Below, in pieces: positions 7,785-17,400 of a stretch of DNA of 29,748 nt. Below the pieces are notes generated by a model that saw nothing but the letters and a program-made list of their open reading frames with translations, was not told the DNA's origin and searched no databases. The stretch spans positions 1 to 29,748 of the forward strand of contig JABDGJ010000009.1 of the NCBI GenBank assembly GCA_013286075.1, in the 5' to 3' direction. A program made the translations under genes and the position numbers. Position 1 is the first letter of the stretch; each line of letters opens with the position of its first letter. The DNA is from Chlamydiota bacterium. Lineage in GTDB: Bacteria > Chlamydiota > Chlamydiia > Chlamydiales > Parachlamydiaceae.

Positions 7785-7812
7785 TTCTTTGTAATAAGAA
7801 AGCATATATAGT
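7785..7812 (+). promoter_or_regulatory. Possible promoter for the gene at 7840
   Basis: TTCTTT (7785-7790) and TATAGT (7807-7812) are separated by 16 bases. The surrounding TAATAAGAAAGCATATATAGTA resembles the promoter region of the paralogue at 8932-8960, which is why I report it. Confidence 0.35.
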
Positions 7813-7839
7813 ACTATTACTTCATAACTAGAGAAAATT

Positions 7840-8541
7840 ATGCAAATCAATTCTATAAACAATGGGCTTGTAGACAACTTATCTTCGATACGCGATTCTC
7901 TTGGGATAATTGAGTCAAACATTGAGAATTGTGATAGCGATACCCGAATCATAATACTTCACATTTTTCTTACTAAAATACGTGATGAAGTAAGTCGGTT
8001 GACTCATACATATGGGAATCAGATAGGAGCCGTACATAACACTATTCAAAATCTAAAGAGAAATAATTCTCACCTACCAGAAGAAGTGATTACTGCGGAC
8101 CTATACCATTCTATTGAACAAGGTGGTGATACTACTCCAATTATTGCTTGTCGGATTATAGAAATACGTGTGTTAACGCGCTCTATTTTCGATAAGATCG
8201 TAGACCGATCAAGTTGGATCTTTTTTATTATATGTCGATTCCGCACATTAGGCTTCTCGGGGGGAAGTTTGGCGATACTTCGTAGAATACAGAGAGAAGT
8301 TCTTGTATTCTTTAGAGGTGATATAGCTCCGGAAAGACCAAGATCTTTTTGGCGACCATTTTCTGGAGAGGGTTATTCGTTTGCAGAAAACCGATCCAAT
8401 CAATTATCTATCGAGTCGGAAAGGCGATCACGGTCTTTGTTAGAGATAATCTGTCCAGAAGCGTATATAATGAGTCGGATTACTCATCACTCTGCACAAC
8501 GTGTTATCCCTTTCTCCGGTGAAGGCCGGCAGGTTAAATGA
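7840..8541 (+). CDS. Hypothetical protein, paralogue of the gene at 9002
   Basis: I do not recognise this 233-residue protein. It is clearly related to the protein encoded at 9002: shared features are SLRxSLxxxESxIENxDS at about 16-34, IxACRxxxIxVLxxSI at 101-116, the segment VDxxSWxxFIxxRFRxLGxxG at 121-140, and AILxRIQxExxxFF at 145-158. The N-terminal half looks helical; there is no signal peptide and no convincing membrane helix. The C-terminal part differs: the motif PFSGEG occurs twice (173-178 and 224-229), about 50 residues apart, whereas the paralogue ends shortly after a single PFSG. This suggests an internal partial repeat or a tail extension. A TAGAGAAAATT leader precedes the ATG in both paralogues. 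A lineage-specific secreted effector is possible but unproven. Confidence 0.65.
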   Translation: MQINSINNGLVDNLSSIRDSLGIIESNIENCDSDTRIIILHIFLTKIRDEVSRLTHTYGNQIGAVHNTIQNLKRNNSHLPEEVITADLYHSIEQGGDTTPIIACRIIEIRVLTRSIFDKIVDRSSWIFFIICRFRTLGFSGGSLAILRRIQREVLVFFRGDIAPERPRSFWRPFSGEGYSFAENRSNQLSIESERRSRSLLEIICPEAYIMSRITHHSAQRVIPFSGEGRQVK

Positions 8542-8563
8542 TCCAGCTTTAAGGAACTACTAA

Positions 8564-8592
8564 TCCTCCAAATAGAGAATCAAAATCAATAG
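8564..8592 (-). pseudogene. Short remnant of the membrane-protein gene found at 9550
   Basis: The 29 bases here match 9766-9795, inside the reverse-strand membrane-protein gene, with one substitution and one missing A; similarity fades on both sides. The matching piece encodes the FDPLFGG segment. The remnant lies just after the stop of the first paralogue, exactly as the intact gene lies after the second, so it looks like the decayed end of a duplicated gene pair. No open frame survives. Confidence 0.5.
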
Positions 8593-8671
8593 CAATCAAG
8601 AACAATAGATAGTAAAGGATTTTGAGTAAGATGGTAGATGAGTGTGAATCCTCACAAAAGAGCATGATTGA

Positions 8672-8755
8672 AACGCAGAGGCGCAGGAGACGGAGAAACG
8701 CAGAGAAAAACTATAATCCTCTCTCCGCGTCTCCCCGACGCCGCGCCTCTGCGTT
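8672..8755. repeat. Inverted repeat with AACGCAGAGGCGC arms
   Basis: The left arm (8672-8711) starts AACGCAGAGGCGC and the right arm ends GCGCCTCTGCGTT at 8755, with purine-rich GGAGACGGAGA and pyrimidine-rich CCGCGTCTCC inner parts that pair imperfectly. AAAAACTAT and ATAGTTTTT also pair near the centre and right flank. It is locally much richer in G and C than the surrounding DNA. This lies in the 460-base gene-free stretch 8542-9001, which otherwise holds the remnant at 8564 and the promoter at 8932. Sequences of this AACGCAGAGGC type are dispersed repeats in many bacterial genomes. Confidence 0.75.
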
Positions 8756-8931
8756 AATAGTTTTTTGCCTAAGGTCCAATCCATGTAAATTATTCTCACC
8801 ATCTACCCTCCTACCGGATTTTGATCTTCTCGGTTTCGTCTTCTAAAAAATTATATTATTAAGAAAAGATTAAGGCATTACGTATATAATTAAGATAAAT
8901 TTTTTGTTTTTCAGCGTAATTAATTTTTAGA

Positions 8932-8960
8932 TTGTTTTTTCATAATAAAAAGTATATACT
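8932..8960 (+). promoter_or_regulatory. Promoter for the gene at 9002
   Basis: TTGTTT (8932-8937), 17-base spacer and TATACT (8955-8960), placing the start of transcription roughly 35 bases before the ATG. Confidence 0.5.
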
Positions 8961-9001
8961 AGTAAAGTAGGTAATAACACTAATTAATAAATAGAGAAAA
9001 T

Positions 9002-9553
9002 ATGGGAATTTTTTTTGGACCTCTTAGCAGAGAGTTAACGTCTCTGCGCAATTCTCTTGCAGAAGTTGAATCAAGGATTGAAAATTATGATAGTTTGGCC
9101 AAAATGGACATATTTTCGGATTTATCCACGATACAAAACATGCTAAGCCCATTTACTAGGCAGTATAGGAGACAGCTACGCGGCATACATGTTGCTATCC
9201 TGGAAGCAAAGAGATTACACCCCCTTCAAACAGAAAAACAGATCGCCGAAAATATATATTCTTTTCAGGAAGAAACAGGGCTTCCATCCTATATAGTTGC
9301 TTGTCGACTTAGAGCAATCTCTGTACTAGTCAATTCCATTTGGAATAAGTGCGTTGATGGAATGAGTTGGCCAATGTTTATTAGATATCGCTTCAGACAA
9401 TTAGGCATCTTGGGAGCAGGTAGGGCGATTCTCTGTAGGATACAGAAAGAAGCCTTCTTATTTTTTAAAAATGCGATACACAGCCTAAGGCCCACTCCAC
9501 CGCCACAACGTTTTATCCCTTTCTCTGGTAGAGCCTTTAAGATTGGGGCTTAA
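9002..9553 (+). CDS. Hypothetical protein, paralogue of the gene at 7840
   Basis: A 183-residue protein of unknown function and the shorter member of a two-gene family. It keeps the family core: SLRNSLAEVESRIENYDS (about 14-31), ACRLRAISVLVNSIW (100-114), MSWPMFIRYRFRQLGILGAG (121-140) and AILCRIQKEAFLFF (142-155). It ends soon after RFIPFSGRAF, so it lacks the extra 45-residue tail of its paralogue. The N-terminus is charged and helical, no signal peptide is visible, and the region around 123-155 is amphipathic rather than membrane-spanning. Its TAA stop overlaps the stop of the convergent gene at 9550: the four bases TTAA at 9550-9553 serve both. What it does cannot be inferred from the sequence. 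Confidence 0.65.
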   Translation: MGIFFGPLSRELTSLRNSLAEVESRIENYDSLAKMDIFSDLSTIQNMLSPFTRQYRRQLRGIHVAILEAKRLHPLQTEKQIAENIYSFQEETGLPSYIVACRLRAISVLVNSIWNKCVDGMSWPMFIRYRFRQLGILGAGRAILCRIQKEAFLFFKNAIHSLRPTPPPQRFIPFSGRAFKIGA

Positions 9554-10113
9554 GGGCGATTAGGTCCTTGGACAACATGCCTGAATAGGGCGACGATGGC
9601 AGCTCCAATGAAAATGCCTGGTGCTGCGATAAAGAATCCCAATAGAAGAGCACCCAATACGACAGATCGAATCCGATTATTTCCTGAGAAAATTTGGTTG
9701 AAATTTCGAAAGTAATGGACAATTTCCGAAGCAAAATAATAACCGGCAACCATTCCTATTACGAGTCCTCCAAATAGAGGATCAAAAATCAATAGGGAAA
9801 GCAACCCAAGAGCTAAGAGAATGTACGTAATGGTTTGTTGCTTATTTGATTTGACATAGTGATAGAAATCATCCGTCCGATTTGATTCCCGAAAATCTCG
9901 ATCTGTTTTCATGTTTTCCTTCCTATTCGATTGACTATTATTACTAGGAGAAGGCTCATTAGGAGATACTTTATTTCCATACGAATAATCAGAAGGGTCG
10001 CTGGAATAGGTGTGTTTGCCGTTTGATTCCCCATTTGTTTTTGCAGAATCCCCCATTCGATTTGCTCCCTTTTTTATGGAGTCTTTTTTTTCATTAGGAT
10101 CATTGGCGTTCAT
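9550..10113 (-). CDS. Hypothetical membrane protein with disordered N-terminus
   Basis: A 187-residue protein in two parts. Residues 1-85 are very rich in Ser, Asn, Asp and Lys (for example NEPSPSNNSQSNRKEN) and look intrinsically disordered. From about 92 on come hydrophobic segments: TITYILLALGLLSLLIFDPLF, GGLVIGMVAGYYFASEIV, and after a polar loop (FSGNNRIR) VVLGALLLGFFIAAPGIFIGAAIVALF. That gives three or four membrane spans. No known family is recognised. It follows the SNF2-mreB-pckA-LysM cluster on the same strand, separated from the LysM gene by 114 bases, and converges on the gene at 9002. The long disordered cytoplasmic tail could be a protein-binding region. A fragment of a second copy remains at 8564. 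Confidence 0.65.
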   Translation of the reverse strand: MNANDPNEKKDSIKKGANRMGDSAKTNGESNGKHTYSSDPSDYSYGNKVSPNEPSPSNNSQSNRKENMKTDRDFRESNRTDDFYHYVKSNKQQTITYILLALGLLSLLIFDPLFGGLVIGMVAGYYFASEIVHYFRNFNQIFSGNNRIRSVVLGALLLGFFIAAPGIFIGAAIVALFRHVVQGPNRP

Positions 10114-10227
10114 TTTTCTCCTTCTCTTTCTCCTCTGTTTATACTTTTGTTATAATGAGCTTTTTCGAACTATGCAATATAAAAAGACACCAAGGGTGAC
10201 AACGACACCAGAAAAGGACCTTGTTTT

Positions 10228-11553
10228 TTACGTCTTTTTCTTAGGGATCTTGAGAATCATCCCTGGATGTAAAGAATCTGAGCGGAGACCATTTATATTT
10301 TTCAAATCATCGACTTTGATGGCATAGAGGGAGGCGATTTTCCATAAGGAATCCCCCTGTTGGACTACATATTTTTCAGTTGGTTTTTTCTCTATCTGTT
10401 TACTTTTTTGAAAAGCGAAAGAAGAAGACGTTCCTTTTTTTGGAAGAGGAAGTTCTACTTTTTTGGCTTTTGCTTGTGGAGGGATTGGTTTAGGGATGAG
10501 CTCTATCTTTGGCTTTTCTGGGAGGAATTTGGCCAATACAAATTCATAATTCCATTCTTTAGGAGAAAATTCTCCCGCTTGCCTAAATAGCCATTGAGAA
10601 GCTTTTTGCCATACTTCAGTGCCTCGAGGACTTGCTAACATTTCTTTTGCAAAGCGATTACTTTGAGGAGATTCAGGCATCGTATGCAAAATCGCTATCA
10701 CTTGTTCATCATCCAATTTTTTTACGATAAAGTCCCATTCTGTATTTAACAACAAAGTAGCTCCTTTTCTTCCTCCTTTTTTTACATAATCGAGAAGAAA
10801 TTTTTGACGACGAGCAATTGAAGTATCTAAGGACCGTTTTTGTTGATCGTGGAATTGCTTAATCATTGACCATGTCCCTTCAAGGAGAAGATCTAAGATG
10901 TCTTGTTTGTCTATTCGATGTTCTGGATGATTAAAAAGGAGCTCGATTGACCAAAATTCTGGTGTAAGTAGGAAAGTATCTTCAAGGTTTTTGTCTTGTT
11001 GGTCATTCTTTTTATTTTCTAGAAGAGCGATAAAAAGACCTTCCGAGGTCAATGGCCAATGCTCTGTCTTTGCAAATTGATTTAATAATTCATACTGCTT
11101 TTCTGAAAGATCTGGGTAGACGATAAGAGTGCTGGGCGTTGTTTGATTTTTTCCCTTCCAAGCCAGATAACGTTTTTGTTGCGGTTGTATGTTTTTTGGC
11201 AAAGCACGTTCTATATCAAAATGGTGAAATGCCACAAGACAAGCGAGAGCCAAATCTCTTTCGGCATATCCATTTTCAATGAGTTGTGTGTGAGACAAAG
11301 ATTGGATGAGTTGTGAGAAAGAAAGTCCCATCAATTGATGAAGTACTTCTGCGCATCCTCGCTGATCTGCCAAAGGGATTTGCTGTTGCTCAAGGGTGGC
11401 AGGTTTTCCTTCACAATAAGGAGTGGGGGGGTGTTCTCTCAAAGCCCAATGCAGAAGTAAAGTCAAGACGGAAATATTTAATATCCCGCTTGCAAGAAGA
11501 GCAATGCTAAGGCGATGAATTTTTTTTGTAAAGACACTGGGATCAGAGCTCAT
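10228..11553 (-). CDS. Membrane-anchored LysM-domain protein
   Basis: A 441-residue protein with a single N-terminal membrane segment (about 15-38, [20 protein letters not shown]) that would anchor it in the inner membrane with the bulk outside. The C-terminal 45 residues are a classic Lys[30 protein letters not shown]...[10 protein letters not shown], a fold that binds the N-acetylglucosamine of peptidoglycan. The middle (about 60-340) is helical with no family I recognise, followed by a Pro/Lys-rich linker (about 345-390). The start overlaps the 3' end of pckA by 11 bases, so translation is probably coupled. Location in a cluster with mreB suggests a role in cell-wall synthesis or septation. 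No catalytic hydrolase domain is seen. Confidence 0.75.
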   Translation of the reverse strand: MSSDPSVFTKKIHRLSIALLASGILNISVLTLLLHWALREHPPTPYCEGKPATLEQQQIPLADQRGCAEVLHQLMGLSFSQLIQSLSHTQLIENGYAERDLALACLVAFHHFDIERALPKNIQPQQKRYLAWKGKNQTTPSTLIVYPDLSEKQYELLNQFAKTEHWPLTSEGLFIALLENKKNDQQDKNLEDTFLLTPEFWSIELLFNHPEHRIDKQDILDLLLEGTWSMIKQFHDQQKRSLDTSIARRQKFLLDYVKKGGRKGATLLLNTEWDFIVKKLDDEQVIAILHTMPESPQSNRFAKEMLASPRGTEVWQKASQWLFRQAGEFSPKEWNYEFVLAKFLPEKPKIELIPKPIPPQAKAKKVELPLPKKGTSSSFAFQKSKQIEKKPTEKYVVQQGDSLWKIASLYAIKVDDLKNINGLRSDSLHPGMILKIPKKKT

Positions 11554-13324
11554 GTAACCTTGCTTCCAATGCTGTCAATTCTTCTGCTAATTCAGGAGGA
11601 AATCGATTGCCAAATAAGGTAAAATAGTTTTTCATTTCCTTCTGTTCTTGTAGCCATACTTCTCGATTGACTTCTAGTAAATTGCTCATTTCTTGTGGGG
11701 TTACGGTGAGACCATCTATATTCAGTCCATTTGGAGTTGGAACATATCCAATAGGGGTTTTTTGTCCGTCTCCTTTTCCAGAAACCCGTTCAAAGATCCA
11801 TTGCAATACTCGGCTATTTTCACCGAATCCTGGCCATAGATAGTCACCTTTGCTATTTTTTTTGAACCAATTTACAGCATAGATTCTCGGCAATAGACTC
11901 TCTTGTTTTTCCTTTCCCATTGCCAGCCAGTGTGTAAAATAATCTCCCATATTGTAGCCACAAAATGGAAGCATAGCAAAAGGGTCATGTCGCAATTCTC
12001 CCGGCTTTCCTTCTGCCGCGGCAGTCGATTCAGAGCACATGGAGGCTCCAAAAAAAACACCGTGCTGCCAATTGAAAGATTCACAGACCAAAGGGATCGT
12101 TGTGGATCGTCTTGCCCCAAAAATGATTGCGGAGATAGGAACTCCTTGGGGATTTTCCCAATCAGAATCAATAGAAGGGCATTGCTGTGCAGATACTGTA
12201 AAGCGAGAGTTGGGATGAGAAGATTTTTCGTGAGATTCAGGAGTCCATGCTTTTCCCAACCAATCAATGGCGTGAGAGGGAGGGGTTTTTGTCATTCCTT
12301 CCCACCAAACATCTTGTTGATCGGTTAAGGCTACGTTGGTAAAAATGGCGTTCTTTTTGAGCGAGAGCATTGCGTTCGGATTAGATGTTGTAGAAGTGCC
12401 TGGGGCCACTCCAAAAAAACCAGCTTCTGGGTTAATGGCATAGAGACGTCCATCTTTTCCAAACCGCATCCATGCAATATCATCGCCAACTGTTTCCACT
12501 TTCCATCCAGGAATTGAAGGAGTCATCATTGCAAGATTCGTTTTTCCACAGGAGCTTGGAAAAGCAGCAGCAAAATATTTTTTTTCACCAGATGGATTTG
12601 TCACTCCCATAATGAGCATATGTTCCGCAAGCCACCCTTCCTCTCTTCCCATGACAGAAGCAATGCGGAGAGAATAACATTTTTTCCCCAATAAGGCGTT
12701 TCCTCCATAGCCACTTCCATAAGACCAAATTTCGCGACTTTCAGGGAAATGAACAATGTACTTTTCGTCATTGCAAGGCCACGGGACATCTTGTATTTCT
12801 TTGCTTAAGGGCATTCCCACCGAATGTATACAAGGAACAAAATCATGTGTTTGTAAGAGTTCCCATACTGGATTGCCCATTCTTGTCATGATTCGCATAC
12901 TGCAAACTACATAAGGGGAATCTGTAAGTTCAACTCCTAACGCTGATAAAGGAGAGCCAAGCGGACCCATGGAAAAGGGAATGACATATAGTGTTCTTCC
13001 ACGCATACACCCTTGAAATAACAGCTTGAGCTTAGCTCTCATTTCCTCCGGATCAATCCAATGATTTGTAGGACCTGCATCCTCTTGTTTTTGACTGCAA
13101 ATAAAAGTTCGATGTTCCACTCGAGCAACATCGTGAGGATCTGATCGACAGAGATAGCTATCTGGTCTCAATTTGTTGTTAAGAGGAATAAACGTCCCTT
13201 GTGAAATCATCTGCTGACAAAGATGATGATATTCTTCTAAAGAGCCGTCACAATAATGGATGGAATTGGGTTCGCAGAGAGCAGCCATCTCTGAAATCCA
13301 TTGCGATAATAACGTATGCTTCAT
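11543..13324 (-). CDS. pckA: Phosphoenolpyruvate carboxykinase (GTP)
   Basis: A 593-residue enzyme of the GTP-dependent PEPCK family, which converts oxaloacetate and GTP to phosphoenolpyruvate, GDP and CO2 in the cytoplasm, linking dicarboxylates to gluconeogenesis. Visible motifs are [14 protein letters not shown] (202-215, substrate site), FPSSCGKTN (255-263, the kinase-1a P-loop with the mobile Cys of the GTP class), VGDDIAW (279-285, metal-binding kinase-2) and [15 protein letters not shown] (297-311). Near the C-terminus [11 protein letters not shown] and [15 protein letters not shown] are also family-typical. The length is normal. It starts 16 bases after mreB and overlaps the LysM gene, so it is probably part of the SNF2-mreB operon. 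This gene order is conserved in chlamydiae. Confidence 0.97.
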   Translation of the reverse strand: MKHTLLSQWISEMAALCEPNSIHYCDGSLEEYHHLCQQMISQGTFIPLNNKLRPDSYLCRSDPHDVARVEHRTFICSQKQEDAGPTNHWIDPEEMRAKLKLLFQGCMRGRTLYVIPFSMGPLGSPLSALGVELTDSPYVVCSMRIMTRMGNPVWELLQTHDFVPCIHSVGMPLSKEIQDVPWPCNDEKYIVHFPESREIWSYGSGYGGNALLGKKCYSLRIASVMGREEGWLAEHMLIMGVTNPSGEKKYFAAAFPSSCGKTNLAMMTPSIPGWKVETVGDDIAWMRFGKDGRLYAINPEAGFFGVAPGTSTTSNPNAMLSLKKNAIFTNVALTDQQDVWWEGMTKTPPSHAIDWLGKAWTPESHEKSSHPNSRFTVSAQQCPSIDSDWENPQGVPISAIIFGARRSTTIPLVCESFNWQHGVFFGASMCSESTAAAEGKPGELRHDPFAMLPFCGYNMGDYFTHWLAMGKEKQESLLPRIYAVNWFKKNSKGDYLWPGFGENSRVLQWIFERVSGKGDGQKTPIGYVPTPNGLNIDGLTVTPQEMSNLLEVNREVWLQEQKEMKNYFTLFGNRFPPELAEELTALEARLHEL

Positions 13325-13340
13325 ATGAGAAACGCAAAGT

Positions 13341-14429
13341 TCAAAGAGCTTTTCTTTTTTTGAATTTATCTAAATATTCCAATGCCTTACCTGTTCCCAA
13401 ACACACAGCCAATAAAGGATTGGGAGCTATAATGACAGGTAGCCCTGTTTCTTTAATAAGAGCCTTATCTAATCCCTTAATCAAGGCCCCTCCACCAGCA
13501 AGAACCATTCCTCTTTCCACTAAATCCGCGGCTAATTCTGGAGGACATTTCTCTAGGGTGGATTTTGTTGCATCAATCACTGCGCGCAGGGTATCTCCTA
13601 AGCAATCTCGAATTTCTACCGAATTGATACTTCTCGTTACCGGAAGTCCTGCCACCTGATCTCGACCACGCACTTCCATTTCCAGCTCGTTCCCCAGAGG
13701 ATAAGCTGAACCAATGTTAATCTTAATTTCTTCTGCCGTTCTTGGGCCAATCATCAAATTGTAGGTTCGTCGCATATAATTGATGATGCACTCATCAAAT
13801 TCATCACCGGCAATCCGCAAAGAGCGAGACTCGACAATTCCACCTAGAGACAAGATTGCGATTTCTGTCGTTCCACCGCCAATATCAATAATCATGCTAG
13901 CGCATGCTTCATGCACCGGAAGATTCACCCCGATAGCTGCCGCCATTGGTTCTTCAATGAGAAATACTTCTTGCGCCCCTGCGTGAAGAGCAGAATCTTC
14001 CACAGCTCTTTTCTCCACCCCTGTGATTCCAGAAGGGACGGCAATCAAAATCTTAGGTCTAAACATACTTCTAGAGGGAGTGACTCGTCTAATAAGGGCC
14101 TTAAGCATTCCCTCAACGATTTCAAAATCAGCAATCACACCATCCTTCATAGGCCTGACGGCATGGATTTTGCGAGGCGTTTTTCCAAGCATTGCTTTAG
14201 CTGGATGACCGACAGCTAATACTTCATTTGTCGAGGAATCAACTGCAACAACCGACGGTTCCGATAATACAATTCCTTTTCCTTTGACATAGACAAGTGT
14301 ATTGGCAGTACCAAGATCTATTCCAATATGGGGAGCGAATACTCCACGAAAGCGGTTGAGTTTTCCCAATGCTGCAGAATAATAGCGATTGAATCGAGCG
14401 CCAGGCCCGCTTTGTTGTTTGTTTGTCAT
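13341..14429 (-). CDS. mreB: Rod-shape actin homologue MreB
   Basis: A 362-residue bacterial actin. The ATPase fold is shown by [30 protein letters not shown] (phosphate 1), the [35 protein letters not shown] segment, [20 protein letters not shown] (phosphate 2) and [14 protein letters not shown] (adenosine site). It is about 15-30 residues longer than typical MreB because some 33 residues precede the core; this extension has several Arg and Lys ([19 protein letters not shown]). A basic N-terminal extension has been described for chlamydial MreB and implicated in membrane binding. In chlamydiae, which lack FtsZ, MreB organises the division septum and peptidoglycan ring. Six bases separate it from the upstream SNF2 gene. 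Confidence 0.97.
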   Translation of the reverse strand: MTNKQQSGPGARFNRYYSAALGKLNRFRGVFAPHIGIDLGTANTLVYVKGKGIVLSEPSVVAVDSSTNEVLAVGHPAKAMLGKTPRKIHAVRPMKDGVIADFEIVEGMLKALIRRVTPSRSMFRPKILIAVPSGITGVEKRAVEDSALHAGAQEVFLIEEPMAAAIGVNLPVHEACASMIIDIGGGTTEIAILSLGGIVESRSLRIAGDEFDECIINYMRRTYNLMIGPRTAEEIKINIGSAYPLGNELEMEVRGRDQVAGLPVTRSINSVEIRDCLGDTLRAVIDATKSTLEKCPPELAADLVERGMVLAGGGALIKGLDKALIKETGLPVIIAPNPLLAVCLGTGKALEYLDKFKKRKAL

Positions 14430-14435
14430 TTTTTT

Positions 14436-17400
14436 TTAAGTTTGGAGTAGTTCTAACACCTCTTCCCAAGTCAATTTTTTCATCATGTCTTCATCATTAC
14501 TGACGACTTCTTTGACCAATGTCCGTTTTCTTTTATGTAGCTCTAAGATTTTTTCCTCAATGGTGTTCAGGGTGACAAGTTTATAAGAAGAAACTGATTT
14601 TTTTTGCCCATACCGGTGGGCTCGGCGGACGGCTTGATCTTCTATCGCAGGATTCCACCACATATCGTAGAGGACAACTGTATCAGCTCCGACTAAATTA
14701 AGTCCAGAACCTCCTGCTTTTAAAGAAACTAAAAAAATAGGAATATTTTGGTCTTCATTAAATTTTTTTACTATACTCAAGCGATTTTTACTGGATCCAT
14801 CTAAGTATTCAAATCGAATCCCTTGTCTTTGAAGGTCTTCTCGCATGATGCTCAACATCCGGGTATATTGACTAAAGATAACCGTTTTATGTTTTCCCTC
14901 AATCAGTGTCTGTAATAATTCGAGAAGCATATCGTACTTTGAAGAGTCTCCTGTTTCTGCCCGGTCCTTGGCAAATATTGCTGGATGACAACAAATTTGT
15001 TTGAGACGAGTGAGAGTGGCCAATACATGAATTTGCACGCGGTCAAATCCCTCTTTTTTTACAAGCTGAGACAATTCTTCTCGAGCAGAAGCGGCGTACG
15101 AGCGGTACAGTTGTTGTTGGACTTCGGATAGATGACAGTGATACACAATTTCTGATAAGGGAGGCAAATCAGATAAAACATCTTGTTTCATTCTGCGAAG
15201 AATAAAAGGAGCCAGTTTTTGTCTTAGGTTGTCCAGATTCTTTCCTACTGGGGTGGTATTGGATTGTCGAATATATTTTTCCACAAAGCGGTCATAAGAA
15301 CTGAGGAGACCAGGCATTAAGAAGTCAAATAAACTCCACAATTCGTCAAGGGAATTTTCAATAGGTGTCCCAGTGAGAATCAGTCGATGAGCAGCTTGGA
15401 TCATTTTCACTGATTGGGCATTTCGAGTGGTTCGATTTTTGATGTGCTGTGCTTCGTCTAAGATCGCATAGCCAAATGCGATTGTCTTATAAAATTCAAT
15501 ATCTTTTTGCAATAAAGTATAAGAAGTAATGATCACATCATATTGATCGATCTCATCTAATAGTTTTTTCCTCTGCGTTGGATTGCCATCGACTGGCAAC
15601 ACTTTAAATTCTGGGTTGAACTTATTAAATTCTTCTTTCCAGTTATATACTAAAGAAGTGGGGCATACGACGATTGAATGGAACTTTTGTCCTGTATTTC
15701 TGAATTGCGTTAAAGTCGTGATTGCTTGCAATGTTTTTCCAAGCCCCATCTCATCGGCTAAAATGCCATTTAAATGCATGCAACGAAGGCGATCTAGCCA
15801 TCGAATTCCATCTACTTGGTAGTTTCTCAAGGAGGCTTGGATGCTTGTCGGTATTTCGAAAGATTCATAAGGAATTTTTCCAAGCATTTGGAGCTGGATT
15901 TCTTGCAATTTCGGAGTAATCGAAAATTCAATGGGCAATCCTTTGTATTGCTCTATATTCAGACTTGCAAGACTCCATAAAGGACGTCGTTCTATATGAT
16001 TGTCTAGACGATTGATTCCTAATTCATCTAAAATTTGTACGACGGGAGCTAATTTTTCTAGATCAAGGACAAGTACCTTGTGAGGATTTCGATGCGATTC
16101 TCCTTTCACTTTTTTTCGAGCTCCTTTTGTAGAAAGCTCTACAAAAGCTCGTTTTGAACTCAAGCAGTCCCATAAAAGATCGATGGTCAATCCCTGTAAG
16201 TACCCATTTACCTGTATTTCGACTTCGTATAGATCTATTCTTTCAGTCTCTCGCAAACGCAAGGTAAAAGTAGAGTTGTCATAGATAAATTGATCGAGTA
16301 AATTTTCTGGACAGTTAAATTTGACCTGATCTTGATGTGCCGGAATGACTTCTGTCATAAATTCGACAATTTTTTTCTCATTTTTGGCTGAGTATGTTCC
16401 CTGAGAAGGGTTATAGATAAAGTCTGAAAAAAGAATGTCGATGATTTGTTGTTCTTCCGTCAAATTTCTTGCAAGAATTCCTTCTTCTGTAACAAAACTT
16501 GTGATTTGTTTGGCATTCAATTGAGAAGAGGCTGCGGGAACTTTTATTTTTCCATACACAAAATTGAGCGATGCTTCTAGTTCGCCATTGAGATAATGAA
16601 TATCGCATTCGGCTTTGACCTGTTCCACAAAGGGAAGAGTGGTAAATCGTTCAATAATTTCTTTATTAGAAATTTCTGCAAATCGACTCAGTTCAGATAA
16701 AGAATTTTCTGCGAAAGTTCCAAATAAAGGTTGTGGAATTGTCATATTTCGAATGGTTGGCAAGGAGCGCAAATGCTTTCTTTTGATAGAAGAGTGAAAA
16801 GGGTGGTAGATATTTTCAAAAATAATCCCCGGTTTGGAAGATTCGAATACGATGGCTTCCTCCGTTTGGATGACTTTATTCTTCACTGCAATTTGTGGCT
16901 TTAAAAGTATTTTTGGGGTTGGAACTTCGAGATAATCCAATTCAAAACAAAGTGTAACAGGCATCATTGAGGTATGTAATGGCTCCTCGATCGTTCCGTG
17001 GTATAGGCACGGCAACTGACACAAGTCATTATTCTTTCCATGAATAGGAAAAATGCCTGATACTTGAGATTGTGTTATTTCGTAGGAGGTTGCTAAAATA
17101 GCTCCAAAAGATTCTAAATCAAGCCACGCCATTCTTTGTTGTTTTTCATTTTTTATTTCTGGAAATCGGACAGAATCAATCACCAATTTTAGAATAGCGG
17201 CACTTGCTTCATCAAATGACTGTAAAGAAAAATAGTACCTTTTATTTCCAATATAGACTGCTTCGTTATACCGTATTGCTTCTATAAAAAGGTTTATTTG
17301 AGAAATATGAAGTGATTTTGATCTAGAGGGAAGGCGAAGGGCTAATTGGATTTCAACTTGCGTTTCTTCCCCCTTGGGTTGGATAAAATTGTATAGGAGA

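Noticed and set aside
8596..8846. Overlapping open frames on both strands in 8596-8846
   Set aside because: They are made by the palindromic repeat at 8672-8755, with low-complexity Arg-rich translation and no ribosome site; they are not genes.
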